Assembly (NCBI GenBank): GCA_014084085.1 | Contig: NPFB01000006.1 | Location: forward strand, 266,027-330,026 | Length of the DNA stretch: 64,000 nucleotides | Direction of reading: 5' to 3' | DNA from: Hondaea fermentalgiana | Taxonomy: Eukaryota; Sar; Bigyra; Thraustochytrida; Thraustochytriidae | Shown here: positions 40,158-50,419 of the stretch, piece by piece | Layout of the letters: each line of letters opens with the position of its first letter | Position numbering within the stretch: position 1 is the first letter of the stretch | The notes under the pieces: model-generated | What the model was told of the DNA's origin: nothing | What the model saw: the letters and a program-made list of their open reading frames with translations, nothing else | Databases searched by the model: none | Program-made: the position numbers and the translations under genes

Positions 40158-40279
40158 TAACGGAGCTCCCGTATGTACGTGAAATGCGAATGACAGCTCG
40201 CTGGCTGACACACTGCTTACTTGTAGAGGAGGTTGATGTTGAGAGAAGAAAAAGGTAAAAGAAAACGCGCGAGTCTCGC

Positions 40280-41599
40280 TCACTTGTGCGCCTGTGCTGC
40301 GCCTGTAGCGCGCTGACGACCGGCGTGGGAGACCCGAGGGAAGTTCTGATGGTACTGATGGGAGGCCGGCCCTGATGACACGGGCAGAGACGAAGAGGAA
40401 GACCGACTCGAGGACGATGCGTCGGAGCGAGCGCTGTTCTGCGCAGTGTAAAAGGTCTCCTCCGGGTGGTAAGCAACCATGTCCTCAAAGATGAGGCGCT
40501 GCATGACATCCTTGGGCATCTCTGCCTTGTAGCCCTGCTCGAAGCGAAGGTCAAACATGGAAGAGGCGACGGGAACCTCCGTTTCGTCGTGGAGGTCTGC
40601 GAGGTAGGGGTGCTCAAGGGCCTCATCAATGGTGATGCGGCCCCGCGGGTCAAAGACGAGCATTCGCTGCAGAAGATCGATGGCAAGCGGGTTGCAGCCG
40701 TGGAACTGGCTCATCTTGATGAGGCTACGCTTGCGGTGGCGTCCAAAGGCCTGAATCGCTCGGCGTGCGCTGGGGTTGGTGATGAAGTCCATATCCGAAG
40801 CCGACGGCGTGCCGAGCACCTCGATGATGACCTGAAGCTGGTGCATGTAGTCGCGGCCCTGGAGGATGGGGCGGCGCGCCAGGATCTCACCGAAGATGCA
40901 GCCGATGCTCCACACGTCGACGCCGCTGCCATAGTACTTGCTGTCGGTGAGCAGCTCTGGGGCGCGGTACCAGCGCGTGACGACGTACTCGGTGAGGGTG
41001 TCTTCGTACTCGGTGTTGACACCGCGCGCAAGGCCAAAGTCGCAAATGGCAAGGTCACAGTTTGACTTGACGAGGAGATTGGAGGGCTTGAGGTCTCTGT
41101 GCAGCACATTGGCTGAGTGGACGTACTTGATGCCGCGGAGGATTTGATACAGAAAGTACTGAGCATGCTGGTCGCTGAGGGGTTGGGACGACGACACGAT
41201 GCGGTCGAGGTCGCACTCGAAGAGCTCGGTGACAATGTAAATGTCCTTGAAGTCGAGCGTATGCGGGGGCATGACGCTGATATCGACGAGGCCGATGACG
41301 TTTTCGTGGTCGCCGAGGTGTTTGAGCAGCTTGATCTCGCGCAGGATGCGCTTGGCATCGACGAGGTCCGCGAACATGTCCGAGACCTTTTTGATGGCGA
41401 CCTTGTTGCCGGTGACCACGTCGTCCGCCGAGCACACGAAGCCGTACGATCCCTGGCCCACGGCGCGGAGGTTCACGTAGCGCGTCTCCACCTCGAAGGT
41501 GGTCCCGCCAATCCCGCCAATGTTGAAGCTGTGAAAGCTGCGCCGCGGAGGCCTCACCGGCTGTTCCAGCGACATGGCGATGTCCATCGTGTCTGCCAT
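40280..41599 (-). CDS. ERK-like mitogen-activated protein kinase (TEY)
   Basis: 439 aa, intronless. Kinase domain about 40-340: GQGSYGFV loop, VAIKK with the ATP lysine, LHRDLKPSNLL, CDFGLARG, activation loop T203-E204-Y205 in TLTEYVVTRWYRAPE, SVGCIF-like GVDVWSIGCIFGEIL and the MAPK insert (DMDFITNPSARRAIQ). LLQRMLVFDPRGRITIDEALEHPYL and an acidic common-docking type segment (LADLHDETE) follow. The C-terminal 75 residues are Ser/Gln-rich. It should be activated by dual phosphorylation of TEY by a MEK-type kinase. The frame is open upstream, but ATG 41599 is the start that fits the family N-terminus. Confidence 0.95.
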   Translation of the reverse strand: MADTMDIAMSLEQPVRPPRRSFHSFNIGGIGGTTFEVETRYVNLRAVGQGSYGFVCSADDVVTGNKVAIKKVSDMFADLVDAKRILREIKLLKHLGDHENVIGLVDISVMPPHTLDFKDIYIVTELFECDLDRIVSSSQPLSDQHAQYFLYQILRGIKYVHSANVLHRDLKPSNLLVKSNCDLAICDFGLARGVNTEYEDTLTEYVVTRWYRAPELLTDSKYYGSGVDVWSIGCIFGEILARRPILQGRDYMHQLQVIIEVLGTPSASDMDFITNPSARRAIQAFGRHRKRSLIKMSQFHGCNPLAIDLLQRMLVFDPRGRITIDEALEHPYLADLHDETEVPVASSMFDLRFEQGYKAEMPKDVMQRLIFEDMVAYHPEETFYTAQNSARSDASSSSRSSSSSLPVSSGPASHQYHQNFPRVSHAGRQRATGAAQAHK

Positions 41600-42132
41600 C
41601 TCCCCCGCCCCGGTCTGCGCTCCCGCCGCTCCGCTTCGCTTCGCTGTCTGCTTGCTCTGCTCCGCTCTGCTCTGCTCTGCGCTATGCTGCGCGGCTCGAC
41701 TATACCGTTCGCCGCGGCCCAAACGGACTACGCGCTGCCTAGCGAGTACTCTAGCGGCGCGCAACAGGCGGGCGGAGACGCCAGCAGGCGAGGGGGGCCT
41801 GCCTGCTCTGCCGCCTGCTCGGGCTGCCTTCGCCGGCCGGGCTCGCGCCGAGCGCTCGGCGGCTGCGCGCGTCCGCTCGACGCCGGCTCTGGCGCCGCGC
41901 ACGGGCGAGGGAGGGGCTGCAGAAGCCGCCCCGGCGACGGCCGGTTGCGCGGGCGGCGGGCTGACTGGAGGGCGGGCTGGCTGGAGGGCTGGATGGCCGA
42001 ACGGAAAGAAATAAAAATGCCAACGGCGCTGCCACGGCTCGACGCCGCCGAGCACAGACAGCCACGCCCAGGCAGCGCAGGCCGCTCGCTGGGCCAGCTA
42101 GCTCGCTCCCTCCCTCCGCGCTCGCGGCGGGC

Positions 42133-42232
42133 NNNNNNNNNNNNNNNNNNNNNNNNNNNNNNNNNNNNNNNNNNNNNNNNNNNNNNNNNNNNNNNNNNNN
42201 NNNNNNNNNNNNNNNNNNNNNNNNNNNNNNNN
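42133..42232. other. Assembly gap (100 N)
   Basis: Exactly 100 N, the conventional size for a gap of unknown length, flanked by GC-rich sequence (CTCGCGGCGGGC and CGGGCCTCTGCGCGCGCG). Confidence 0.99.
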
Positions 42233-42848
42233 CGGGCCTCTGCGCGCGCGCGCGCTGCTCGCCTCCCGGGCTCTCCGCGCCGCCGCTGCTGCGCGCCTCC
42301 GCGGGATCTGGGACTGGCCGCGGCAGAGGCGCGCAGGCAGGCAGAGACAAGCGCAGGCAGAAAGAAGCTGCAAAGCAGGCGCAGGAAAGCAGCCCTGCGA
42401 CTAGCAAGCAGCGAGCAGCAGAGCACGCAGAGAGAGACAGCCAGCAACAATGCAAATGGCCAGCCGCCGCTGCTACTGCGCGTGCGCGAGGAGGACGAGC
42501 AGCGGAGAAGCGGAGAGCGGCGCCAAGAACGGCGAGGCGAGACAGGTTTTCGGGCTCTGCGTTGACTGGAGGCCGGCGACGACGGCCAGAACAGACTCGC
42601 TGGCTGGCCGTTCGGGGCGGGCTCCTTGGATGTGTGCTTCCTTGGGTGTGCAGAGCAGAGGGGAGCGTGCGTGGGATTTGCGTGTTGGGAGCGCAGGCGT
42701 GGAGAAGGGAGCGAGCTACGCGAGCGGATGTTTGGATACGCGGCGCGGGTCTTCAGCTGCCAGCAGGTAACAGCCCCCACGCGGGCGTCCACGAGCCGCA
42801 GGTCGGCGGGGAGGGGCGGGGCGCGGGCGGTCTGGCTGGCTGGCTGGC

Positions 42849-42892
42849 TGGGCTGGGCTGGGCTGGGCTGGGCTGGGCTGGGCTGGGCTGGG
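42849..42892. repeat. GGGCT pentanucleotide repeat
   Basis: Nine tandem GGGCT units preceded by GGCT tetramers. Confidence 0.9.
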
Positions 42893-43875
42893 TCCTCCCT
42901 CCCAGGCCCTCGCTCCCTTCCTTCCTTCGTGATTTCCTACTTTCGATGGGGCTGGCGCAACGGCCATGAGAGAACGTTTGTGTGGTTGGGGGCTAGGACC
43001 TGCTAGGGCGGCCCTGAGACCTGATTATACAGAGAAGAGGCCTAGCCGCGTGGCCCCAGATAACACGACATTCATTGTTCACCTCCATCCATCCGTCCGG
43101 GCGATGGAGCTGGCGAGCAAGGCCCATTTGCACGTATTCGAGGAAGAACTTGAGACGCCAACAACGAAAGCATGCACGCACGCACGCACGCACGTACGAG
43201 ATTAAAGTGAGTGGGCTATCTCGAAAAATAGGGAGGAAGTCGAGTGTCCAATCCAACCTGGTCGTCGATGGACAAGTCCGTTCTCTCACTCATCCTTTCA
43301 TTCGTTCATTCGGCCATTTGTTCGTCCGAGATCCATGACTCGAAAGGCGAGTCTTTTCGCTCTCTCTCCATCAATCTCTCGCGCTCAAAAGTCAAACATG
43401 CACGCACGCGCCCCCAAGCGGCTGCGGGCTGACTGATCTTGATTGATCTACTTTGTAACTTGAAGCGAGGGCCGGAGGATCGACCCACCCACCCAACCAA
43501 CCCCCAATCTACCTCTAAGACTTGTAGCAGCAGCAGCAGCAGCTACTTTTTCTTTTTCGGGGCTTCTTGATAGGGTCTCTTCCAGAGCACGCGCACATGC
43601 AAGGTCTTGCATGCCGATCACAGCCCGCACCAATGAAAACCCATCATTTGCGGTGAGCCTCGATGACGACTTGCAATGGATCGCATCGCAGCGCATCGCA
43701 GCTCAGTCTTAACCTGACGAGCTCGTCCTTCATCGTCATCGCCAAGCGATCCCCACGAATCTTTGAGAGACGTCGCTGGCGCCCGCCGTAGTAGCTAGCG
43801 ACCGACTGGTTGAAGAAACGGAATATTAGCGGCCCAGCGCCCCGGGTGCGCAGCCAGATACGAGCGCAGGCCGAG

Positions 43876-45006
43876 ATGCGCGCGGCACTCGACGAGCTGC
43901 CGGCGGGCGCACGACCGCTGGCGCTCTACGGCGCACTCAACCTGGCGCTGCTCGTCGTGGAAGTGGGCTACGGCCTCTACGCGGGCTCGCTCGGGCTCGT
44001 CTCGGATGGGGCCCATCTCGGGATAAACTGCTTCGGCGTGGCTCTCGCGCTGGCCGCGCTCCGGGCCGGCAGGGACCCGCCGTCGGTCGAGGCTTGCTTC
44101 GGACATGACCGGGTGCACGTCTTGGCAGCTTTCACAAACGCGGTCTTCATGTGCTTTGTCGCGGTCTTCATCGTTGTCGAGGGACTGCACCAATTTCTCG
44201 GCGTCGCGCACAGCCATGGCCTCGCCCAAGATCACGCAGGGGATCACCACGAGGAAAGTCCCGAAGCCGAAATGGAGGGCGGGGATAGTCTCGGCGTTGC
44301 TGGCCACGGATACCTCCATCATCACGCTCACCAGGATCATGTTCTCGTCGTGGCGTCTGCTGGCCTCTTGGTCAACCTGCTGGGCCTCGCTCTGTTGGCA
44401 TGGAGCACTCGCACCGCTTCACCCTCACGAACGGGCGCACGCCATGCGGGTCCAGCGTTTGGTGGCTTTAGTGGGACGACTGGGGCCTTTCGACGATATG
44501 AATCTTCCGCAGCTTCTGCGGCGAGCACGTCGAGACCCATTGACGAAGAGTCTGCGAGATCAGCGCGGATGCTCAATCTGCAGGGCGTAGTTCTGCATGC
44601 GGTTTGCGACGTACTAAACTCGCTTGGAGTCATCTGTAGTGCCATCATGGCTCGCAGAAGCGGGTGGAAGGCAGCAGATCCGCTCGCTGCGGTGATTATT
44701 AGTCTCGTCATCATGCGTTCATCAGCACCGCTCTTGGTGTCGTCTGGCCGGATGCTGCTTCAGGTTGCCCCTTACGGGCCTCGCATTGCCCTTGATAAGA
44801 GCATTCGCGAAATATCTGCCATGTCGGGCGTTCTCGAGTGTCACAAGGATCACATCTGGGAGTACGCACCCAATATACCCGTCACAACGCTGCATGTTCG
44901 CGCACGCGATGGAGCGGACGAGGGGTCGTTGCTGCTGCACATTCACTCGATCCTTTCCTCCTTTTCTCATCACGTCACGGTTCAGATCAACAAGGATCAT
45001 ATGTAA
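43876..45006 (+). CDS. CDF-family zinc transporter (ZnT5/7-like)
   Basis: 376 aa with about six transmembrane helices. TM1 and TM2 carry SLGLVSDGAHLGINCFGV, and a His-rich cytosolic loop (HSHGLAQDHAGDHH, GHGYLHHHAHQDH) joins TM4 to TM5. The TM5 site is HAVCDVLNSLGV (H241, D245). The loop and the lack of a Cys-rich N-terminus resemble ZnT5/ZnT7/MTP12-type Golgi importers. In TM2 the usual HxxxD is H47-x3-N51. A short regulatory C-terminal fold ends VTVQINKDHM. The stop TAA lies in ATGTAAGTAAG, itself a good splice donor, and a pyrimidine-rich tract ending in TAG follows at 45058-45112. A spliced alternative C-terminus is therefore possible. Confidence 0.86.
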   Translation: MRAALDELPAGARPLALYGALNLALLVVEVGYGLYAGSLGLVSDGAHLGINCFGVALALAALRAGRDPPSVEACFGHDRVHVLAAFTNAVFMCFVAVFIVVEGLHQFLGVAHSHGLAQDHAGDHHEESPEAEMEGGDSLGVAGHGYLHHHAHQDHVLVVASAGLLVNLLGLALLAWSTRTASPSRTGARHAGPAFGGFSGTTGAFRRYESSAASAASTSRPIDEESARSARMLNLQGVVLHAVCDVLNSLGVICSAIMARRSGWKAADPLAAVIISLVIMRSSAPLLVSSGRMLLQVAPYGPRIALDKSIREISAMSGVLECHKDHIWEYAPNIPVTTLHVRARDGADEGSLLLHIHSILSSFSHHVTVQINKDHM

Positions 45007-45807
45007 GTAAGCTTTTTCAACAGACGTGGCATGAAATTGAGCATTTCTTGCCTTGCCTCTTTTTCTTCTCTTCTTTTCTTTTCTTTCCTTTTCTTTTCTT
45101 TTCTTTCTTAGAAGAGGCCGTGCACGACACCATGCCTTCTTTCGCGTTTTGAATCCACATTCTTTCCATGTTGATTGCGAGGTTGCTTGACGAGACGATC
45201 TTATCTGTCCACACGAGTTCCTCAGCCAATAATTTCTTTTCATATGAAGAGAGAGTTGGCGTCTGAAACCTACGTATCGCATGCGCACTCAAGCAAGTAA
45301 ATCCGGCCTAGGCCTTGACCTATAAGCAACGGCAGCGATCTTCAACTCTGTCTTCCGTAGCGAATCCAGACTTTATCTGCCACCATGGTTTCGTAGTAGG
45401 GCCTACAACAGCTTGTAGTTGCACGGGAAAATGGAAACAAAAGAACTGCCTGCTTGATGGGAGGAGGTGAGTCGGGCGAGCTTGTGTATCGCGGTGCTAG
45501 AGCACGAATCCCATCCCCACGCGGCCCGTGGGAGACGCGCGGGGCGCTTGCAAACGCGTGCGGCGCAAAGGGCCGGGCGAACTTGTAGTTCCCGCGGTGC
45601 GGAACAGCAAGGCGCAGAGGCACGGCTGACACCCTCAACATCTTCATTTGGTGCGTGCACGAGGTCGACCCTACCCCACCCAAGCACCGACCCTTCCGGG
45701 CGCACGCAGAAAGGGACGTGCGTTTACGTCGCGCACGTTGACGCGGACGACGCAGACGCAGAGGCGCATCATCGCAATATTGCGTTTGACCACGCCGTGC
45801 TCGCGCA
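45007..45807. other. Intergenic with pyrimidine tract
   Basis: A 50-nt C/T tract ending TTCTTAG at 45058-45112 looks like an intron 3' end for the upstream CDF gene. The rest, up to the RING gene, is GC-rich with no supported gene. Confidence 0.45.
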
Positions 45808-46884
45808 ATGTACGACCCCGTGCCCAATCGCGAGGCACAGAATGAGGAGAATGAGGCGTCGCCCATCATCCGTCGCGTCGGGTCCGCCGACTCGGTGCAG
45901 AGCGCAAGCTCTAGAGGCAGCTCTATCGGGGCCTCAAACACACGCAACGTTCGCATTAACGTGATCCAGGACGGCGTCTCCCAGAGACTCTCCCGAACGC
46001 AAGTTGGGCCCGACGGATCCACGAGGGGAAATTACGCCCTGGTCGTCTTGCAAACTGCGATGCAGCTCCCGCCTGCTCTGGCCGCGCTCGTCATGGTGCC
46101 CATCACAGCGAAGACCGAATCGTGCAACCAGCCACTTGCTTTCTGGGCCTTTTGCTATGCGCTGACGCTGCTCGCAGCGCTCGCCGTCTCGTGGACAATT
46201 TACTTTGAGCCAACCGAGGAAGTGTCGGAAATGTCGCGCCAGAGAAGAATGGCCGAATCTCTTCGCAAACCACTGGAAAATTTTGCGCTCGGCTGGCTCA
46301 TCATGGGTCAGGTGTGGCTGCAAGGTGCCTCAGACTGTTCAGACTCGGCGCCGGCCCTGCTCACGCTCTGCTTCTGGCTCGTCATTATTGGCTACTGCTA
46401 CTTCCTTTTGCCTTGTATCATTATCGTCCTCATGCTGCCCTTCCTCTGTTTTTGTCTCCCCTGCGTAATTCGTCTGCTTTCGCGTTTTATCGAGCAAAAT
46501 GAGGCTGGTCTCAATAAGGGTGCAACGCAGGACGCTATTGACTCTTTGCCTTTGAAAAAGTATCACCAGGGCCTAATTCAAGACGAAGCTGATCCGCAAT
46601 GCGTCATCTGTCTCTCCAGCTACGAGCCAGACCAAGACGTTCGCTTCCTCCCGTGCGATGCCCGGCATCATTTTCATGCCTCTTGCGTTGACGGCTGGCT
46701 CAAGGTCAACGCCTCGTGCCCCATTTGCCGCGGTCGCATCGATGGAAGTGAAGCCGAGGGAGATAACGAGAGCTCCACCGTTGACCTCGAAGCTGGCAGC
46801 ATCAATGCGAGCGATTTTGATGAGGCTGACGACGAGGCCCGCAGACCTCTTGCGTCCTCGTCTAGAAGTCTCTCGCGTACCTGA
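45808..46884 (+). CDS. RING-H2 multi-pass membrane E3 ligase
   Basis: 358 aa, intronless. The N-terminal ~80 residues are hydrophilic. Four hydrophobic segments follow at about 78-98, 110-132, 160-182 and 190-222 (WLVIIGYCYFLLPCIIIVLMLPFLCFCLP). The RING-H2 domain is at about 268-312: CVIC, then LPCDARHHFHASC with His-x2-His spacing, and CPIC; all eight zinc ligands are present. An acidic Ser-rich tail ends the chain. The layout resembles plant and protist membrane RING ligases of the secretory system. Confidence 0.9.
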   Translation: MYDPVPNREAQNEENEASPIIRRVGSADSVQSASSRGSSIGASNTRNVRINVIQDGVSQRLSRTQVGPDGSTRGNYALVVLQTAMQLPPALAALVMVPITAKTESCNQPLAFWAFCYALTLLAALAVSWTIYFEPTEEVSEMSRQRRMAESLRKPLENFALGWLIMGQVWLQGASDCSDSAPALLTLCFWLVIIGYCYFLLPCIIIVLMLPFLCFCLPCVIRLLSRFIEQNEAGLNKGATQDAIDSLPLKKYHQGLIQDEADPQCVICLSSYEPDQDVRFLPCDARHHFHASCVDGWLKVNASCPICRGRIDGSEAEGDNESSTVDLEAGSINASDFDEADDEARRPLASSSRSLSRT

Positions 46885-47516
46885 TTCATGCGCACATGTT
46901 CCCAGCTCAAGTGGTCAATCAGCACATGCTGTCTCGCGCTTGGGTCAACCCTTTCCTTACCCTCTTGAATGTCTGTCTGACGTGTTTTTCGCTGCTTGAC
47001 CAGCGACATCTTACGGCGGTCAGCTCGATAGGTTTCAATTGTCATTCTCCGCAGGCATTGCGCATTTTCTTTATAAGCAAGAGATTTGGAAAGATTCGTG
47101 GGTTTGCAAAGTCTGCTGACCGACATGAACGGACGCCTTCTCTTTGCCGACTCAAGAGCATTTATTTCATCGCTCGCTCGATAATATATCATGTAGCTTT
47201 CTACTTTTGTTTTCCATCTTCATAAGACGTCGACTTCAGCTTTTTCCTAATCCCTTTTTCACACCCAACGTGGCAAGGGGAATGACTCTTGATCTCACAC
47301 GATCAATGGCTTCTTTTTTTTGGCGAGAAACCTGATGTCACGAACAAATAAATGGTCCCTGTGATGACAAGAGAAAGAAACACAACCGCTCGGCTTTCAG
47401 TTCATATTCATCTGTTTGTATAAGATTGCCTCATTAACAACCGAGTCTCGAGCGCACGCAATCAGAGTCTCTCACAATGATCCGTCGCTGCAAGACACAC
47501 TCGGCTCAGCCACTCT
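46885..47516. other. Intergenic between convergent RING and TMEM115 genes
   Basis: AT-richer sequence with T8 near 47314; both 3' UTRs are expected here. No gene seen. Confidence 0.5.
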
Positions 47517-48829
47517 TCAGTCCGAAGAAGGAGATGAAGCTGGATCTGCTTTTACTGTACCCTCCTCGATCAAAGCCTCGTGGACATTGCTGCTATCCTT
47601 CTTCTCCGTCGTCAAAGTTCCCTCTGCGCTGGTTTTAGAGGCTGTGTTGCTACCAAAGTCGTCGTGGTCGTCCTCGTCATCACTCGCAAAGGAGATTTCC
47701 GGCTCACGTGAAATCTGAGCCAGCTTTTGATCAAGTGCCTGCAAGGCGCGGAGTCGCCTTCGCTCTGCAATCGGATTGGTAATCTTGCGCGCCCCAAGAC
47801 GGCCCTTGTCTGCTGGCATCGAGCTTCTGGTCGCGCCCCAGCCCTCGAGATCCTCGTTAGGAAGCGCAGCAGCAGCGGCGCGCTGCGCATCCGCGAAACC
47901 AGATCGCTCGGGCTGTCGTCGATAGCATTTGCCACAAAGGCGAAAGGCGGCATTCTCAAATAGAATGCCAAACGCGCGGACGATGGGCCGCAGAGGCTGC
48001 GGGAAAAACGCATCGAGCGTGAAGGGGTCGTCAGTGAATGCGACGCGCGGTGGGAAAATGGCGTCTGCATTGCGGTCAGCAAAGTCGAACAGCTTGAGTA
48101 GCGTAAAGCTGACGGGAAAGGCAAAGAGTGCAAAAGCTACATCGTGAGTCCATTTACCGTCGCCCTTTTCGTGCACTGCATCATCTACAAAGGCAAGAAA
48201 AGAGTATCCAAGTACAGCGGGAAAGACTACCACTCGCGACTTGACGCGCAAAGAGCCGAGTTGGTCTTCGATGTTTGCGCGAACATTACCAACCAGCAGA
48301 GACACAACCAGTCCCGTGTGACCGTAAAATGTCGCATTGTAAAAGTAGTAAATTCCTCGCACCGGCAGCTCGCAAAGTAGCATGATCACCACTAGAACGC
48401 TCACCATTACACAGGATGTTAAAAGGTACACCACAAGGCCGCGGAGCCCAAAGGCCCTTTCGAGCTTGACGCTCAAAATGCAAATTGCCGGCAAGAAGGC
48501 GAGCGCCTGCCATTAAGTCGAGCGTTAGTCACCATTTTAGCCTTGGAAAACATACCGTCGACGCTTGGCGCCCACCAGCGCTCTCTTTTTCTGGAGAGCA
48601 ATGTGGCACCTACCTTGATCAGCGCTGCGTCCACGAGGTGGCCCGTCAGCAGCGTCCACAGATACCAGTTCATGAGTAGCGTGTTGCTCGCGACAAGCGC
48701 CACGTTGTTCGCACTTGGCTCGCTCTCCATGGCGACGGCCGCGTACAGGCTTCCCAGGGTACAGACGGCGGCCAAGGTTGTGCTACCTGGCGCACCGCGC
48801 GCCACCTCGGCGACCCTGCGCAGCGCCAT
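47517..48829 (-). CDS. TMEM115: TMEM115/rhomboid-like Golgi membrane protein, two exons
   Basis: Exon 1 is 48829-48614 and exon 2 is 48506-47517; a 107-nt intron starting GTAGGT joins in phase 0 to 401 aa. Hydrophobic helices include NWYLWTLLTGHLVDAAL joined across the splice to ALAFLPAICILSVKLERAFG, the TMEM115 pattern of WxxxTxxxV then LExxWG. Then come FYGHTGLVVSLLVG and VAFTDDPFTLDAFFPQPLRPIV, the family's closing FFPxPLRPxx signature. The C-terminal ~150 residues are hydrophilic. Animal TMEM115 is a Golgi protein in retrograde traffic. No rhomboid catalytic Ser/His pair is seen, as expected. Confidence 0.85.
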
Positions 48830-49147
48830 GGTCGCGGCGTCCGATTTTGTTTCGTTACGGAAATGCAGGTCTCTACTGGTCTTGGTATTCGACGAGATTG
48901 GTGCAAGCTTATTTACTACGTTGACGATTCCTAGACCAACTACTGCTACTACTACTACTACAATGGGTTGGCGAGCAAGCTGATACGGCTAGACACACAA
49001 AGAAAGCTCGTGCTCACCGTCAATCAACCGATGCTTGGTACAGCAATTTGTGTGTTGCTGTTCAAAAGAGACAAAAGAAAATTGGGGACGAGCAAAGCAA
49101 AGCAGAATGGTGCAAGAATCAATGATCAGATCAAACTTATTTCTAAA
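48830..49147. other. Intergenic upstream of TMEM115
   Basis: Short, with CTACTACTACTACTA at 48944-48961. It carries the TMEM115 promoter and the 3' end of the next minus-strand gene. No gene seen. Confidence 0.45.
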
Positions 49148-50419
49148 TCAAATCGAAGGCTTCAACGCGCGCGGGCTTTCGAGGGGAGCAAAGTCAAAAC
49201 ATCGAGCCGGAGAAGTCATAGCAAAAGACTCGTCTTTGGCAGTAAACATAGAAGGCGAGGTGGCGAAACTGAGTCGCGAGTTGTTGGGCTGCGACGAGGA
49301 ATACGAGGGCGCATTCGGCGACTCCTGGCCGGTGCTTGGGCCCGGACTTGGCGATTTGCCGGAGCTGCTCGATCGCTCGACAGCCAGCGTCGACACACCT
49401 AGCTCTTTCGTCATGATATGGAATACGAGCCAGCTCAAAGGAAGAAAGTAGTCGAATTTGTTCACGAGAAAGGGGCTCGCGAAGTAAGCCGTGTAGACAA
49501 TTGCCTGGAAAATTGCATGCGTGTATGCCCGCCGCTGAAATCGAGTTACACGCCGCTTGAGCTGACGATATTGGTCGCTCTGCTTTGTAAGGTTCGACGA
49601 AAAGGCAGCATTGAATCGTGAGAGGATGACAAAAGCCTGAGTGCCGTAGAGAAACATGAGAAAAACAATACCAGCCATGTAGGCTGAGTATATTCCTTGT
49701 GTCAGCGCGTCTTGGTCAATGACAAGGTCTACCTGGGACACGATAAGGGGCACCAGCGGCAGCGCACCAACGATACACGCTGTAAACACATTGATGCGAC
49801 CCCAAAGACGCACTGGGCGCACAATCTTGCGGGAGAGGGAGCCCTTGGCGCCCCGTAAGATGTTTGAGAGCAGCTGCGGCTGAAAGAAGTGCGCTGCGAG
49901 GTAAAATCCAAGCTTTGCGATCAGAAAAAAGATGGAGACCGCCCAGGTTTTTCCAACGCGCTGATCCGAAGAGGCAAGATGCAGCAGGCCCACGAGCCAC
50001 ACGCCGGGTTGACACACAAACAAAGCGACGAGAAGGGCCAAGTACCCCTTGTTTTGCCACAATGTGTATGTTTCTCCATGCTTTTTGGCGCGTTCGACGA
50101 GCATCTGATGTTGCTTGGCCTTGTCCCGAATACCTTGTCTGCTGCGCCAAATCTTGAAGGCCGAGAATCCAAGATTGTAGGCCCAGAGCAGCTTGATTGC
50201 AATCTCATTCACGTCACACCGGATTCCTTCTGCGTCGATGAAGCTGCTAAGATCTGACCAGCCTGCATCGCACTCGCAGACGCCAGCCGCCGAGCAAAAG
50301 CCGCTGCCGCAAACGCTGTCACCGAACCACCACGGTGGCGGTGAGTAGTCTTGGGTCATGTACACGGGCAAAAAAGTTTGGCTCTCGCCACAGATACCAT
50401 CATGCTGCGTGCTCGTCAT
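49148..50419 (-). CDS. Multi-pass membrane protein with N-terminal EGF-like Cys cluster
   Basis: 423 aa, intronless. Residues about 25-75 hold a Cys-rich extracellular-type segment (GDSVCGSGFCSAAGVCECDAGWSD), like a truncated EGF module. About six or seven hydrophobic helices follow: IAIKLLWAYNLGFSAF, GYLALLVALFVCQPGVWLVGLLH, WAVSIFFLIAKLGFYLAAHF, INVFTACIVGALPLVPLIV, YMAGIVFLMFLYGTQAFVIL, AIFQAIVYTAYFASPFLV and YFLPLSWLVFHIM. A Ser/Pro-rich cytosolic tail follows. No signal peptide is clear. The 7-TM-like layout suggests a receptor, but no known family is recognised. The first ATG is 50419. Confidence 0.75.
   Translation of the reverse strand: MTSTQHDGICGESQTFLPVYMTQDYSPPPWWFGDSVCGSGFCSAAGVCECDAGWSDLSSFIDAEGIRCDVNEIAIKLLWAYNLGFSAFKIWRSRQGIRDKAKQHQMLVERAKKHGETYTLWQNKGYLALLVALFVCQPGVWLVGLLHLASSDQRVGKTWAVSIFFLIAKLGFYLAAHFFQPQLLSNILRGAKGSLSRKIVRPVRLWGRINVFTACIVGALPLVPLIVSQVDLVIDQDALTQGIYSAYMAGIVFLMFLYGTQAFVILSRFNAAFSSNLTKQSDQYRQLKRRVTRFQRRAYTHAIFQAIVYTAYFASPFLVNKFDYFLPLSWLVFHIMTKELGVSTLAVERSSSSGKSPSPGPSTGQESPNAPSYSSSQPNNSRLSFATSPSMFTAKDESFAMTSPARCFDFAPLESPRALKPSI

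Larger units (their letters stand above)
39542..40279. other. Repeat-rich convergent intergenic region
   Basis: Between the RanBP9-like and MAPK stops. It contains a 24-bp direct duplication at 39926-39973, ATGT repeats at 39970-40015, G19 at 40036-40054 and GAGC repeats at 40124-40157. No gene supported. Confidence 0.6.
41600..43875. other. Long GC-rich, repeat-rich region around an assembly gap
   Basis: 2.3 kb with no supported gene. Just upstream of the MAPK lies a CTCTG repeat (41655-41685) and ACTATACCG (41699-41707). The 100-N gap is at 42133-42232. GGCTG pentamers (42849-42892), ACGC repeats (43172-43198), CATT/TTCG words (43285-43325) and AGC repeats (43522-43542) follow. Frames across it are arginine/alanine-rich and reach into the gap. 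Confidence 0.55.

Noticed and set aside
43810..43875. N-terminal extension of the CDF transporter
   Set aside because: Only a non-ATG start; the first ATG at 43876 fits a short cytosolic N-terminus before TM1.
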